A DNA stretch of 64,000 bases from Centipeda infelix ATCC 43532 (lineage in GTDB: Bacteria; Bacillota; Negativicutes; Selenomonadales; Selenomonadaceae), in the NCBI RefSeq assembly GCF_000234095.1, contig NZ_JH376798.1, forward strand, positions 482,330-546,329, in the 5' to 3' direction. A model generated the notes under the pieces. That model was not told where the DNA came from, searched no databases, and worked only from the letters and a program-made list of their open reading frames with translations. A program made the position numbers and the translations under genes. Below are positions 26,263 to 35,277 of the stretch, in pieces. Within the stretch, counting starts at the first letter, position 1. The number at the start of each line of letters is the position of its first letter.

Positions 26263-27540
26263 ATGGAAACGCTTGCCGCGATTATTTTTGTTGTGATGTA
26301 TATGGTGATTGTCTCGGAGAAGATTCACCGCACGGTCGCCGCGATGATCGGCGCGGTGCTCATGATGTTGCTCGGCATCCTCTCACAGGAGACGGCGCTG
26401 CACCACGTTGACTTTGAGACGCTCGGGCTGCTCGTCGGCATGATGGTACTCGTCGGTGTGACAAAGGAGACGGGGCTGTTCGACTATGTGGCGATCAAGG
26501 CGGCGAAATCGGCGAAGGCGGAGCCGCGCCGCATCCTCGTCTATCTCTGTGTGATTACGGCGGTATTCTCCGCATTCCTCGACAACGTGACCACGGTGCT
26601 CCTCATGGTGCCGGTCACGTTCAGCATTACAAAGATTCTAAGGCTCGATCCCATGCCGTATCTCCTCACGCAGATCATCGCGTCGAACATTGGCGGCACG
26701 GCGACGCTCATCGGCGACCCGCCGAATATCATGATTGGCAGCGCAGTGAAGGAACTCACCTTCGTCATGTTCATCGAGCACCTTGCGCCGATTGCGATCA
26801 TCTCGATGGTGGTAGTCATGTTCATCATGTCCGCAATCTATCGCAAGAGCCTCGTCACGACACCGGAACTGCAGGCGGAGCTGATGCAGATGGACGAGAA
26901 GGCGGCGATCACGGATCACGGTCTGCTGAAGCGCTCGCTCTTCGTGCTTGGGCTGACGATCCTCGGATTTTTCACGCACTCCTTTACGCACATCGAGTCC
27001 TCGCTCATCGCACTCTCGGGCGGATTTCTGCTGCTCCTTCTCGCGGGCGGCAGCGAGCATCTGGTGGAAAAGGCGATGCACGCGGTTGAGTGGCCGACCA
27101 TCTTCTTCTTCATCGGGCTCTTTATTGCGGTCGGTGGACTGATTGAGGTCGGCATTATAGCACAGCTCGCCGAAACGGCGGTCGAGGCGACGGGCGGAGA
27201 TTTGACCGCGACGGCGTTGCTCATCCTCTGGATGAGTGCGATTATCTCGTCGGTGCTCGACAACATCCCATTCGTGGCAACGATGATTCCGCTCATTCAG
27301 AACATGGGCGCAATGGGGATCACAAATCTTGAGCCGCTCTGGTGGTCACTCGCGCTTGGCGCGTGTCTCGGCGGCAACGGAACGCTCGTCGGCGCATCGG
27401 CGAACCTCATCGTGGCGGGCATGGCGGCGGAGCGCGGCGTGCACATCAGCTTCATCCGCTACTTCAAGATCGGTTTTCCGCTCATGATTCTCACGATCGT
27501 CCTCTCGACGGTCTATGTCTATCTGCGGTATTTGTTGTAA
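26263..27540 (+). CDS. NhaD/ArsB-type ion transporter (SLC13-like permease)
   Basis: 425 residues, about eleven membrane helices. Diagnostic stretches of the ArsB/NhaD superfamily are present in both repeats: FSAFLDNVTTVLLMVPVTFS, ASNIGGTATLIGDPPNIMIG, then SSVLDNIPFVATMIPL and CLGGNGTLVGASANLIVAG. The paired DN and GDPPN/GASAN elements form the central binding site. Likely a Na+/H+ antiporter or anion (arsenite, dicarboxylate) exporter; sequence alone does not choose. The ATG at 26263 has AAAGGAGG upstream; an in-frame extension from 26212 lacks an RBS. No arsenic genes are adjacent, which favours the antiporter reading. Confidence 0.85.
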   Translation: METLAAIIFVVMYMVIVSEKIHRTVAAMIGAVLMMLLGILSQETALHHVDFETLGLLVGMMVLVGVTKETGLFDYVAIKAAKSAKAEPRRILVYLCVITAVFSAFLDNVTTVLLMVPVTFSITKILRLDPMPYLLTQIIASNIGGTATLIGDPPNIMIGSAVKELTFVMFIEHLAPIAIISMVVVMFIMSAIYRKSLVTTPELQAELMQMDEKAAITDHGLLKRSLFVLGLTILGFFTHSFTHIESSLIALSGGFLLLLLAGGSEHLVEKAMHAVEWPTIFFFIGLFIAVGGLIEVGIIAQLAETAVEATGGDLTATALLILWMSAIISSVLDNIPFVATMIPLIQNMGAMGITNLEPLWWSLALGACLGGNGTLVGASANLIVAGMAAERGVHISFIRYFKIGFPLMILTIVLSTVYVYLRYLL

Positions 27541-27595
27541 ATCATTGGCAGGAAAAAGCGCATACAAGGGCGAATCAATTTTATAGAGAAATTGT

Positions 27596-27763
27596 GAGGG
27601 AATCGCTGATAAAATGAAGTCCGTCAGATTGGCGTAGATTTTTCTGTCCGATTGAGGAGGCAAACCGGACGCATAGCCAAAGCTATGTGGAGGATTTGCC
27701 GACAAAAAGCGGGCAAAAAAGATGCGTCAAGATGATGGGCTGAATTTATCAGTGCTTCCCTAA
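27596..27763 (+). mobile_element. MITE-like element, complete copy 2
   Basis: About 168 bases with the same ends (GGGAATCGCTGATAAAATGA, then CTGAATTTATCAGTGCTTCC and CTAA) and interior as 25901-26066, with scattered substitutions. No coding capacity. Its right edge lies against the terminator at 27764. Confidence 0.75.
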
Positions 27764-27796
27764 GAGACACCGGCACAGTTTCGGTGTCTCTTTTTG
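27764..27796 (+). terminator. Rho-independent terminator before maf
   Basis: GAGACACCG (27764-27772) pairs with CGGTGTCTC (27782-27790), followed by TTTTT. Probably ends the transporter transcript, with the MITE now lying between gene and terminator. Confidence 0.85.
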
Positions 27797-27826
27797 CCCC
27801 CATCACGGGCGGCGGGAGGAGGAGCT

Positions 27827-28405
27827 ATGTTCATACTGGCATCTGCATCACCCCGACGACGCGCGCTCCTGCGGCAGATTGGGGCGAAGTTTGTCTCCAT
27901 TACACCGGCCATCGATGAGATTGAGGATGGCGAGCATCCGCGTGATGCCGTGATCCGAAATGCGCTCGTCAAGGCGCGCAAGGTGGCGGAGGAGTACCCC
28001 GACCATGCCGTGCTCGGCGCGGATACTGCTGTCGTGCTGAACGGGAAGTCATTCGGCAAACCGCGCGATGCGGCAGAGGCGCGCCATGTACTCTCCCTGC
28101 TCGAGGGACGCCAACACTCCGTGCTCACAGGGATTGCGTGGGTTATCGACGGGCACGCATATACGGATGCGGCGGAGACCCTTGTGCGCTTTGCCCCGAT
28201 GACCGAGGCGGAGATCGCCGCCTACGTCGCCACGGGTGAATCGATGGGCAAGGCGGGCGCGTACGCGATTCAGGGACGCGCGGCGATCTACATTGAGGAA
28301 CTGCACGGATCATTTTCAAATGTTGTCGGGCTGCCGCTCCATGCGGTTGCAGCACTTGCGAAAACGGCGGGCATTGCGATGGAGGATACGGATGAATCTG
28401 CGTGA
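27827..28405 (+). CDS. maf: Maf family nucleotide pyrophosphatase
   Basis: 192 residues. House-cleaning pyrophosphatase hydrolysing non-canonical or modified nucleoside triphosphates such as dTTP/UTP or m7GTP, depending on subgroup. N-terminal MFILASASPRRRALLRQIG is the family signature with the phosphate-binding Ser and Arg residues; HAVLGADTAVVLNGKSFGKP and GKAGAYAIQGRAA follow at expected places. I start at ATG 27827, with GGGAGGAGGAG just upstream. The gene overlaps radC by 14 bases, the usual maf-radC pair of Firmicutes. Confidence 0.93.
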   Translation: MFILASASPRRRALLRQIGAKFVSITPAIDEIEDGEHPRDAVIRNALVKARKVAEEYPDHAVLGADTAVVLNGKSFGKPRDAAEARHVLSLLEGRQHSVLTGIAWVIDGHAYTDAAETLVRFAPMTEAEIAAYVATGESMGKAGAYAIQGRAAIYIEELHGSFSNVVGLPLHAVAALAKTAGIAMEDTDESA

Positions 28406-29069
28406 TCTGCCGCAGGGAGAACTTCCGCGCGAGCGTCTGATCGCACGCGGCGCAGGGGCGCTCAGTGATGCTGAACTCCTTGCGATCCTCCTGCGGACGG
28501 GGCGCGCAGGAGAAAATGTGCTCGAACTTGCACGCGGTGTTGTGACGCGTTTTCAGGGGGCGGGGCTCTCCGCGATCCTTGCGATGCCCGCCGCTGAGTT
28601 TGCACGCATCCCAGGCATCGGCATGGCGAAGGCAGCGACTGTGCTCGCCGCTCTCGAGCTTGGGCGGCGTGCACAGTGCACGGCGCAGAACCGTCCGCAC
28701 ATCCGCGAGGCGGCGGATGTCTATGAACTGCTGCGCTCGCGCCTCTGTGCGGAGAAGCGCGAGCATTTCCTCGTCCTGCCGCTGACCTCGAAGAACGAGG
28801 TGCTGATGGTCGCGGATGTCTCCGTCGGCACGCTTACGAATACGCTCGTGCATCCGCGCGAGGTGTACGAGCCGGCGATTCGCTGCGGCGCGGCGCACAT
28901 CGTTCTTGTGCACAACCATCCGAGTGGCGATCCCGCACCGAGCGCAGAGGATCACCGCCTCACGCGCCAGCTGAAGGAGGCGGGTGCGTTGCTCGGCATC
29001 CCTGTGACTGATCACGTCATCCTTGGGGGCGGCGCGTTCTTTAGCTTTTCCGAGGAAGGGATGCTGTGA
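28392..29069 (+). CDS. radC: RadC/JAB-domain DNA repair-like protein
   Basis: 225 residues. N-terminal helix-hairpin-helix region (LPRERLIARGAGALSDAELL, IPGIGMAKAATVLAALELG) and C-terminal JAB metalloprotease-like domain with the metal motif VHNHPSGDPAPSAED (His-x-His and Asp) and Glu in SKNEVL. Despite the name, a repair function is unproven for the family. Its ATG at 28392-28394 lies inside the end of maf, with GGAGG seven bases upstream. Length is standard. Confidence 0.92.
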   Translation: MNLRDLPQGELPRERLIARGAGALSDAELLAILLRTGRAGENVLELARGVVTRFQGAGLSAILAMPAAEFARIPGIGMAKAATVLAALELGRRAQCTAQNRPHIREAADVYELLRSRLCAEKREHFLVLPLTSKNEVLMVADVSVGTLTNTLVHPREVYEPAIRCGAAHIVLVHNHPSGDPAPSAEDHRLTRQLKEAGALLGIPVTDHVILGGGAFFSFSEEGML

Positions 29070-29170
29070 ATAGACTTTTTTTTCGCAGAGAGAGGATTTT
29101 TCCTGTTAATCATCGAAATATACTGATACCTTAGGAAATCTTTCTTGTTAAAACGTGATTAGGAGGGATT

Positions 29171-29554
29171 ATGATGAGTGCGATCAAAAAGATCCTCGTT
29201 CCGGTCGACGGCTCGGTGGGCGGCTGCAAGGCGGTCGATGAGGCACTGTTCATTGCGGAGAAGTGTGACGCGGAGCTCGACTTTGTCTACGTCGCAAGCA
29301 ACATCAACAAAGATATTCCGAGCCACATCGTCTTTGACCGTATCTGGGAAAAGCTCTCGGACGAGCGCAAGGCACGCAAGCACGTCAAAAGCGGACACAT
29401 CGCGAAGAGCATTCTTGAGGTTGCGGACGAGCAGGGCAGCGATATGATCGTCATGGGCAGTCGCGGGCTCGGATTGCTCAAAGGTGTGCTTATCGGCAGC
29501 GTCAGCCAGAAGGTCATCGAGGAGGCAAAGATCCCCGTCATGGTGGTGAAGTAA
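29171..29554 (+). CDS. Universal stress protein (UspA family)
   Basis: 127 residues. Single Usp domain, starting IKKILVPVDGSVGGCKAVDEAL and ending GSRGLGLLKGVLIGSVSQKV followed by PVMVVK. The G-2x-G-9x-G(S) motif for ATP binding is present, so it is probably an ATP-binding member. It is somewhat short for the family (about 140). ATG at 29171 or 29174 with AGGAGGG upstream. It is a single gene 101 bases after radC. Confidence 0.9.
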   Translation: MMSAIKKILVPVDGSVGGCKAVDEALFIAEKCDAELDFVYVASNINKDIPSHIVFDRIWEKLSDERKARKHVKSGHIAKSILEVADEQGSDMIVMGSRGLGLLKGVLIGSVSQKVIEEAKIPVMVVK

Positions 29555-29569
29555 GCGGGGGTGACAGTT

Positions 29570-30577
29570 GTGACCGTACGGGAACGTCTGGAGGAGCAGG
29601 AGGGCGCACTCCTCTCACCGCTCGCTGCGCGGAGCAGAGATGCAAAGCGCAGTCATCCGATGGAGGAGTGTCCCTTCCGCACGAAATTTCAGCGTGACCG
29701 CGACCGCATTCTGCACTCGAAATCGTTTCGGCGGCTCAAGCACAAGACGCAGGTCTACATTGTCGCGGGCGACCACTACCGTACGCGCATGACGCACAGC
29801 CTTGAGGTGGCACAGATCTCGCGCACGATTGCGCGTGCGCTGCGCCTCAACGAGGATCTGACGGAGGCGATTGCCCTCGGACACGATGTCGGACACACCC
29901 CGTTTGGGCACGCAGGCGAGGCAGTTGTGGAGGAGGTCACGGGGCATTTCGCCCACAACGAGCAGAGCCTGCGCATGGTCGAGATCCTGGAACGCGGCGG
30001 ACACGGGCTGAACCTTACGGGGGCGGTGCGTGACGGCATCCTGAACCACACGGGCAAGGGGCTGCCGACGACGTTCGAGGGGCGGATTGTGCGGATTGCT
30101 GACCGCATCGCCTATCTCTGCCATGACTACGACGACAGCATCCGCGCGGGCCTTCTGACCGCTGAAGAACTGCCCGCCGAGGTGCGGGATGCGTTCGGCA
30201 CGGATACCTCCGCGATGATTACGAGCATGGTGTCCGATATGATTGTGACCTCGGAGGTGTGCGGGGATGCGGCTCTCTCAGAGCCTGTGCAGCGTGTGAT
30301 GGATGCATTCCGCGCCTTTATGTTTGAGCGTATCTACCACTCGAAGACGCTCGCACATGAGCGCGCACAGGCGGGCTTTGTCCTGCGTGCGCTGATGGAT
30401 CACTTCACCGTGTATTTCCATACGCTCCCGCCCGAGTTTATCGCACGTGAGGAGCGTTGGGGGCGTGAGCAGTGCGTGGTGGACTATGTGGCGGGGCTGA
30501 CGGACAGCTATGCCGTCGCGCTCTTCCGCGAAATCTACATCCCGCCCGTGGATCAGATGACGATCAAACCAATCTAA
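29570..30577 (+). CDS. dgt: Deoxyguanosinetriphosphate triphosphohydrolase-like HD protein
   Basis: 335 residues from GTG 29570, preceded by GGGGGTGA; a GTG three codons earlier is also possible. HD-domain phosphohydrolase that cleaves dGTP or other dNTPs to nucleoside and triphosphate. Metal residues: His in RTRMTHSLEV, His-Asp in ALGHDVGHTPFGH, and a later Asp in RIADRIAYLCHDYDD. FAHNEQSLRMVE is also typical. Length fits the short Firmicutes form. It precedes dnaG and rpoD, a common Firmicutes order. Confidence 0.92.
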   Translation: MTVRERLEEQEGALLSPLAARSRDAKRSHPMEECPFRTKFQRDRDRILHSKSFRRLKHKTQVYIVAGDHYRTRMTHSLEVAQISRTIARALRLNEDLTEAIALGHDVGHTPFGHAGEAVVEEVTGHFAHNEQSLRMVEILERGGHGLNLTGAVRDGILNHTGKGLPTTFEGRIVRIADRIAYLCHDYDDSIRAGLLTAEELPAEVRDAFGTDTSAMITSMVSDMIVTSEVCGDAALSEPVQRVMDAFRAFMFERIYHSKTLAHERAQAGFVLRALMDHFTVYFHTLPPEFIAREERWGREQCVVDYVAGLTDSYAVALFREIYIPPVDQMTIKPI

Positions 30578-30593
30578 ATAAAAGGAGAAACAT

Positions 30594-32381
30594 ATGCGTG
30601 ACCCGAGGATGGAGGCCTTTGTGCAGCAGGTGCGCGCGCAGACCGACATCCTCGCCGTCGTGCAGGGATATGTTCCGCTGAAGCGCAAGGGCAACCGCTA
30701 CTGGGGCTGCTGCCCCTTCCACAACGAAAAAACCGCGTCGTTCTCCGTCGTGCCTGCCGACGGGTTCTTTTACTGTTTTGGCTGCCATGCGGGTGGCGAT
30801 GCCTTCAAGTTCCTCTCGCTCATCGAGCAGATTACGTGGTTCGAGGCAGTCAAGCGGCAGGCGGAGCGGCTCGGCATCCCGCTGCCCGCAGAGAAGCGGG
30901 ATCCGCGTGAGGAAATGCGCCTGCGTGAGCTTGACGATCTGCGGCGGGTCAATGCGCTTGCACGGGATTTCTTTCACAACTGTCTCACCGTTACGCGTTA
31001 CGGAGCAGCGGGGCGGGACTATCTTGCGGGGCGCGGCATCACGGCGGAGGCAATCGAACGCTACGGCATCGGCTTTGCACCAGACGCATGGGCAAAGCTC
31101 TCCGAGGCGTTCCAAAAGCGCGGTATTCCCGCGCATCTCCTTGTGACGGCAGGGCTTTCCGTGAAACGTGAGCGCGGGGACGGGGTCTATGACCGCTTCC
31201 GCAACCGCGTCATCATCCCGATTGCGGACGAACGTGGGCGCGTGGTCGGGTTTGGTGGGCGGGCGCTCGGCGACGCACAGCCGAAGTACCTGAATACGGC
31301 GGAGACCCCCGTCTTTAACAAACGCAAGCTCCTCTTTGGGCTGGATCGTGCACACCGTGCGATTGCGACCGAGGGCGCGGCGATTGTCGTCGAGGGCTAT
31401 ATGGACGCGATAGCCGCATGGGAGGCAGGAGTGGCGAACGTTGTTGCAACGCTCGGCACATCGTTTACGGAAGGCCACGCAGCACTCCTCCTGCGCCGTG
31501 CACCGCGCATCATCTTCTGTTATGACAGTGATACGGCGGGACAGGAGGCGACCCTGCGCGCCCTTTCGGCGGTGCGAGGGAGTGCGGCAGAGGTGCGTGT
31601 GCTCCTCCTGCCCGACGGCAAGGATCCCGACGAGTACGTACGCACGCATGGCGCGGAGGCGTTCCGTGCGCTCGTGGAGACGGCTGTCCCTGCCCCCGCG
31701 TTTCACCTGCGCCGCATACGTGCCCGCATGGAGGACAGCGTAGACGGTCGCCGTGCAGCACTCCATGCGATGCTGCCCGTGCTCGCTGCACTCGACACGG
31801 TCACGCGCGCCGCTTATGTACGTCAGACAGCGGCAGAGTTCTTTCTGGACGAGGGGGTTGTGACGGATGCCCTGCGCAGTTTCCTGCGGAACGGCGGCGA
31901 AGAAGATCCGTCGCCTATGCGGGCGGCAGTGCAGCGTCCTCCTGTACGACAGGTGGATGATGTGCTGCGCCGAGCAGGACGCGAGCTTTTGGCAGCAGTT
32001 TTGCGCGACCCCACACTTCTCACCGAAATTTTATCTTTCATACCTCTTAGGGATTTCCCCGACGAATTCATTGCCGACATTCTCCGCACGATGGCGGAGC
32101 AGTTGGAAACGGGCGGTGCGCTCGATGCGGACTTTATCGCCGTGCAGCCTACGGCGGTGGGGGCTGAGCTCTCACGCGCCCTCGTGGAGGAGGGGCATAC
32201 GGAGGCATCCTATCGGGAGGCTCTGGGCACGCTGCGGCGGGCATATCTGACCGTCGCGTTGGCACGGCACACGCGCCGCGCTGAGGAGATGATGCAAGAA
32301 GGAAAAGCGGCATATATTGACGAATTAAACGAAGTGAAGAAAATTCAAGACGAGATCGCCCGTGAAAATTTGCACGAATAG
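30594..32381 (+). CDS. dnaG: DNA primase
   Basis: 595 residues. Makes RNA primers for replication. N-terminal CHC2 zinc finger (CPFHNEKTASF, FYCFGCHAGGDAF), the RNA-polymerase-like core with YLAGRGITAEAIERYGIGFAP, a Toprim segment with the catalytic Glu in IVVEGYMDAIAAW and Asp pair in IIFCYDSDTAGQEA, and a C-terminal helicase-binding region from about 430. AAAGGAG precedes the ATG. Located between dgt and rpoD, the macromolecular-synthesis arrangement. Confidence 0.97.
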   Translation: MRDPRMEAFVQQVRAQTDILAVVQGYVPLKRKGNRYWGCCPFHNEKTASFSVVPADGFFYCFGCHAGGDAFKFLSLIEQITWFEAVKRQAERLGIPLPAEKRDPREEMRLRELDDLRRVNALARDFFHNCLTVTRYGAAGRDYLAGRGITAEAIERYGIGFAPDAWAKLSEAFQKRGIPAHLLVTAGLSVKRERGDGVYDRFRNRVIIPIADERGRVVGFGGRALGDAQPKYLNTAETPVFNKRKLLFGLDRAHRAIATEGAAIVVEGYMDAIAAWEAGVANVVATLGTSFTEGHAALLLRRAPRIIFCYDSDTAGQEATLRALSAVRGSAAEVRVLLLPDGKDPDEYVRTHGAEAFRALVETAVPAPAFHLRRIRARMEDSVDGRRAALHAMLPVLAALDTVTRAAYVRQTAAEFFLDEGVVTDALRSFLRNGGEEDPSPMRAAVQRPPVRQVDDVLRRAGRELLAAVLRDPTLLTEILSFIPLRDFPDEFIADILRTMAEQLETGGALDADFIAVQPTAVGAELSRALVEEGHTEASYREALGTLRRAYLTVALARHTRRAEEMMQEGKAAYIDELNEVKKIQDEIARENLHE

Positions 32382-32483
32382 CTTTTGTTTCTGTATATTT
32401 TCAACGATATATTAAACAATAATACTTATTAGATAGGGATTGCTGAGGATTTATATATTTATGAACTGAAAGGAGGGGGCACG

Positions 32484-33635
32484 ATGGCAACAGCAGCACT
32501 ACAGATGGAACGGGAAGAATTGAGCGGAACGGGAATTTTGGACGAACTTGCGGCAAAAGGGAAAGCAAACGGGGGCACGCTGACCTGCGGTGAACTCATC
32601 GCAGCATTTGACGTACGGATGATGACCCCCGACGATATGGATGGGCTTTACCAACGGCTCTGTGACGATGGCTTGGAGCTTGTGGACGATACTGCACTCG
32701 GCGAGGACACAGGGGACGATGCACTTGAGCCGATGGATGATGTGGACAAGGATGAGACGGAGGAGAGCGACATCGAGATCGATCTCAGCGTCCCCGAGGG
32801 CGTTGCGCTCGACGACCCTGTCCGCATGTACCTCAAGGAGATTGGGCGCGTGCCGCTCCTCACGGCGGAGGAGGAAGTCGAACTCGCGCAGCGTATGGAG
32901 GCGGGCGACGAGAGCGCACGCCATCGGCTTGAGGAGGCGAATCTGCGCCTCGTTGTGAGCATCGCAAAACGCTATGTTGGACGTGGCATGCTCTTTCTCG
33001 ACCTCATTCAGGAGGGCAATCTCGGTCTTTTGAAGGCCGTCGAGAAATTCGACTACAGCAAGGGATATAAGTTCAGCACCTATGCAACGTGGTGGATTCG
33101 TCAGGCAATCACACGCGCCATCGCCGATCAGGCACGCACGATCCGCATCCCCGTTCACATGGTTGAGACAATCAACAAGTACATCCGCATCTCGCGCCAG
33201 CTGCTGCAGGAGCTTGGCCGCGATCCGACCCCTGAGGAGGTCGCAAAGCACATGGGGCTGAGTACACTGCGCGTGCGCGAGATCATGAAGATTGCACAGG
33301 AGCCCGTGTCGCTCGAGACGCCGATCGGTGAGGAGGAGGACTCCCATCTCGGCGACTTCATCGAGGATGAGGCGGCGCTTGATCCGGCGGATGCGGCATC
33401 GATGATGTTGCTCAAGGAGCAGATCTCAGAGGTACTGAAAACGCTCGCACCGCGTGAGGCGGAGGTGCTGCGGCTGCGTTTCGGATTGGAGGACGGGCGT
33501 TCGCGTACGCTCGAAGAGGTTGGACAGAGCTTCGGCGTGACGCGCGAGCGCATCCGGCAGATTGAGGCGAAGGCGCTCAGGAAGCTGCGGCATCCCGTGC
33601 GTCTGCGCAAATTACAGGGAAACATTGATCTTTGA
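32484..33635 (+). CDS. rpoD: Primary sigma factor paralogue 1 (RpoD family)
   Basis: 383 residues. Sigma-70 group protein. Region 1.1-like N-terminus (about 1-100) is acidic and divergent; regions 1.2-4.2 are intact ([16 protein letters not shown], the 2.3-2.4 stretch [17 protein letters not shown], region 3 [12 protein letters not shown], 4.2 [20 protein letters not shown]). The C-terminus departs from the usual SRSKKLKDFLE, ending [12 protein letters not shown]. Strong GGAGGGGG RBS. A near-identical gene follows after 37 bases. Promoter-contacting helices of the two are the same, so any difference should lie in region 1.1, region 3 or the tail. Confidence 0.93.
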   Translation: MATAALQMEREELSGTGILDELAAKGKANGGTLTCGELIAAFDVRMMTPDDMDGLYQRLCDDGLELVDDTALGEDTGDDALEPMDDVDKDETEESDIEIDLSVPEGVALDDPVRMYLKEIGRVPLLTAEEEVELAQRMEAGDESARHRLEEANLRLVVSIAKRYVGRGMLFLDLIQEGNLGLLKAVEKFDYSKGYKFSTYATWWIRQAITRAIADQARTIRIPVHMVETINKYIRISRQLLQELGRDPTPEEVAKHMGLSTLRVREIMKIAQEPVSLETPIGEEEDSHLGDFIEDEAALDPADAASMMLLKEQISEVLKTLAPREAEVLRLRFGLEDGRSRTLEEVGQSFGVTRERIRQIEAKALRKLRHPVRLRKLQGNIDL

Positions 33636-33672
33636 GGCGAAAGCCTTGCAAATACGATAGGAGGGCAGCGTT

Positions 33673-34791
33673 ATGACAGAGGGGACGGAGCAGAAGCAAG
33701 CACCGAGCACCGAAATCATAGAACGCCTGCTTGCCAAGGGCAAGAAGAACGGTGGCACGCTGACGTACGGCGAGCTCATAGACGCGCTCCAAAAACAGGA
33801 TATGTCCCCCGACGAAATGGACGACATGTATCAGCGGTTCAGCGACGAGAGCGTTGAGATCATCGATGATGTCCCCACGCCAGTGGAAGAAGAATCCGTG
33901 GATGATGACCCTCCCGAGAAGGAGGAGGAGGTCGAGATCGACCTCACCGTGCCCGAGGGTATATCGCTCGATGACCCCGTCCGTATGTATCTGAAGGAGA
34001 TCGGTCATGTGCCGCTCCTCACGGCGGAGGAGGAAGTTGAACTCGCGCAGCGTATGGAGGCGGGCGACGAGAGCGCACGTCATCGGCTTGAGGAGGCGAA
34101 TCTGCGCCTCGTCGTGAGCATCGCAAAACGCTATGTCGGACGTGGAATGCTCTTTCTCGATCTCATTCAGGAGGGGAATCTCGGCCTCTTAAAGGCAGTC
34201 GAAAAGTTTGACTACAGCAAGGGGTACAAGTTCAGCACGTATGCGACGTGGTGGATCCGTCAGGCGATTACGCGTGCGATTGCCGATCAGGCACGCACGA
34301 TCCGCATCCCCGTTCACATGGTTGAGACGATCAACAAGCTCATCCGCATCTCGCGTGGACTGTTGCAGGAGCTCGGCCGTGATCCGCGCCCCGAGGAGAT
34401 CGCGAAGGAAATGGGCATCAGCGTTGCGCGTGTGCACGAGATCATGAAGATCGCGCAGGAACCCGTATCCCTCGAAACGCCGATTGGCGAGGAGGAGGAC
34501 TCCCACCTCGGCGACTTCATCGAGGACGAGGCGGCCCCCGCGCCCGCCGAAGCGGCATCGTTTATGCTCCTCAGAGAACAGCTTGAGGAGGTTCTTGAGA
34601 CGCTGACCGATCGCGAGAAGAATGTCCTGCGTCTGCGTTTCGGGTTGGAGGACGGGCGCTCGCGCACCCTTGAGGAGGTCGGACAGAGTTTCGGCGTGAC
34701 GCGTGAACGTATCCGCCAGATCGAGGCGAAGGCGCTCAGGAAGCTCAGGCATCCAAGCCGCAGCAAGGTGCTGCGTGACTTCCTGGAGTAG
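33673..34791 (+). CDS. rpoD: Primary sigma factor paralogue 2 (RpoD family)
   Basis: 372 residues. Same architecture as the preceding paralogue with a different region 1.1 (about 1-90) but identical sequence through most of regions 1.2-2.4 and 4.2. The C-terminus [13 protein letters not shown] is the standard primary-sigma ending, so this copy is the likelier orthologue of the housekeeping sigma A. AGGAGGG precedes the ATG. Both genes should be co-transcribed with dnaG or from a promoter in the 102-base AT-rich gap before paralogue 1. Long stretches of nearly identical DNA suggest recent duplication or gene conversion. Confidence 0.95.
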   Translation: MTEGTEQKQAPSTEIIERLLAKGKKNGGTLTYGELIDALQKQDMSPDEMDDMYQRFSDESVEIIDDVPTPVEEESVDDDPPEKEEEVEIDLTVPEGISLDDPVRMYLKEIGHVPLLTAEEEVELAQRMEAGDESARHRLEEANLRLVVSIAKRYVGRGMLFLDLIQEGNLGLLKAVEKFDYSKGYKFSTYATWWIRQAITRAIADQARTIRIPVHMVETINKLIRISRGLLQELGRDPRPEEIAKEMGISVARVHEIMKIAQEPVSLETPIGEEEDSHLGDFIEDEAAPAPAEAASFMLLREQLEEVLETLTDREKNVLRLRFGLEDGRSRTLEEVGQSFGVTRERIRQIEAKALRKLRHPSRSKVLRDFLE

Positions 34792-34820
34792 TTGACGAAA
34801 TGGGCTGCATATCGTATAAT
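34792..34820 (+). promoter_or_regulatory. Sigma-70 promoter of the 6S-like RNA
   Basis: TTGACG (34792-34797), exactly 17 bases, TATAAT (34815-34820). It begins the base after the rpoD paralogue 2 stop codon. Predicted start near 34827. Confidence 0.85.
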
Positions 34821-34826
34821 AAGCAT

Positions 34827-35040
34827 ACAAAAAGGCGTTGCTGGTAAACGGTTCGTCCCCAAATTTCTTGTTGGATAAAATACCCACCCTAAGTTTGGTC
34901 GCTCAGGCGGGTACGCTCACTATCTTAACGCTACGATGCAGATCGTTACGAGAAACACGATCGACAAGAAGTCGTAAAGGGTCACAAGCATCGCCCCCTT
35001 TCAGGGGACTAACCGCCTACCGTATGGCAACGCCTATTTT
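34827..35040 (+). ncRNA. ssrS: Candidate 6S RNA (rod-shaped, about 205 bases)
   Basis: A near-consensus promoter transcribes about 205 bases whose two ends pair along a long rod. GGCGTTGC (34834-34841) pairs with GCAACGCC (35027-35034), GGTA (34843) with TACC (35018), CGGTT (34849) with AACCG (35011), and GTCCCC (34855) with GGGGAC (35004). Inside lies a bubble with an asymmetric bulge; CTTGT (34867) can pair with ACAAG (34984) and ACCC (34882) with GGGT (34979), and a hairpin GATCGT/ACGATC lies at 34941-34962. Size, closing helix and central bubble fit 6S RNA, which binds sigma-70 RNA polymerase. No coding frame is convincing. It could be another structured RNA; the 6S name is inference. Confidence 0.5.
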
Positions 35041-35082
35041 GATTCTAACACATATGTTTTACCCGCGCAACCAACATTTTAC

Positions 35083-35111
35083 TTGACATGAGGGCGTGTT
35101 GCCCTTATAAT
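35083..35111 (+). promoter_or_regulatory. Consensus promoter of tRNA-Asn
   Basis: TTGACA (35083-35088), 17-base spacer, TATAAT (35106-35111), a perfect sigma-70 promoter. Transcription should start about 11 bases before the tRNA. Confidence 0.9.
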
Positions 35112-35128
35112 ACGCATGTCTGACACAT

Positions 35129-35204
35129 TCCTCGATAGCTCAGTCGGTAGAGCGTCTGACTGTTAATCAGAATGTCACTGGTTCGAGTCCAGTTCGAGGA
35201 GCCA
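35129..35204 (+). tRNA. tRNA-Asn (GTT)
   Basis: 76 bases with encoded CCA. Acceptor arms TCCTCGA and TCGAGGA, D-arm GCTCAGTCGGTAGAGC, anticodon stem-loop CTGACTGTTAATCAG with anticodon GTT, and T-loop GTTCGAGTC. All arms pair. Flanked by its own promoter and terminator. Confidence 0.97.
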
Positions 35205-35215
35205 TTTGCAACAAC

Positions 35216-35248
35216 AGGAGTGTAACCCAGCAGTTACACTCCTTTCTT
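35216..35248 (+). terminator. Terminator of tRNA-Asn
   Basis: AGGAGTGTAAC pairs with GTTACACTCCT around CCAGCA, followed by TTTCTT. Confidence 0.85.
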
Positions 35249-35277
35249 ATGTCTGTCGAAAAAAAGGGGAGGCGTGT

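Noticed and set aside
32436..32475. Weak similarity to the MITE end before rpoD (GGGATTGCTGAGGATTTAT)
   Set aside because: Too short and gapped to separate from chance in AT-rich DNA.
34838..35086. 82-codon frame over the 6S-like region
   Set aside because: Runs through an extensively base-paired region with a strong non-coding promoter; no RBS and no protein-like features.
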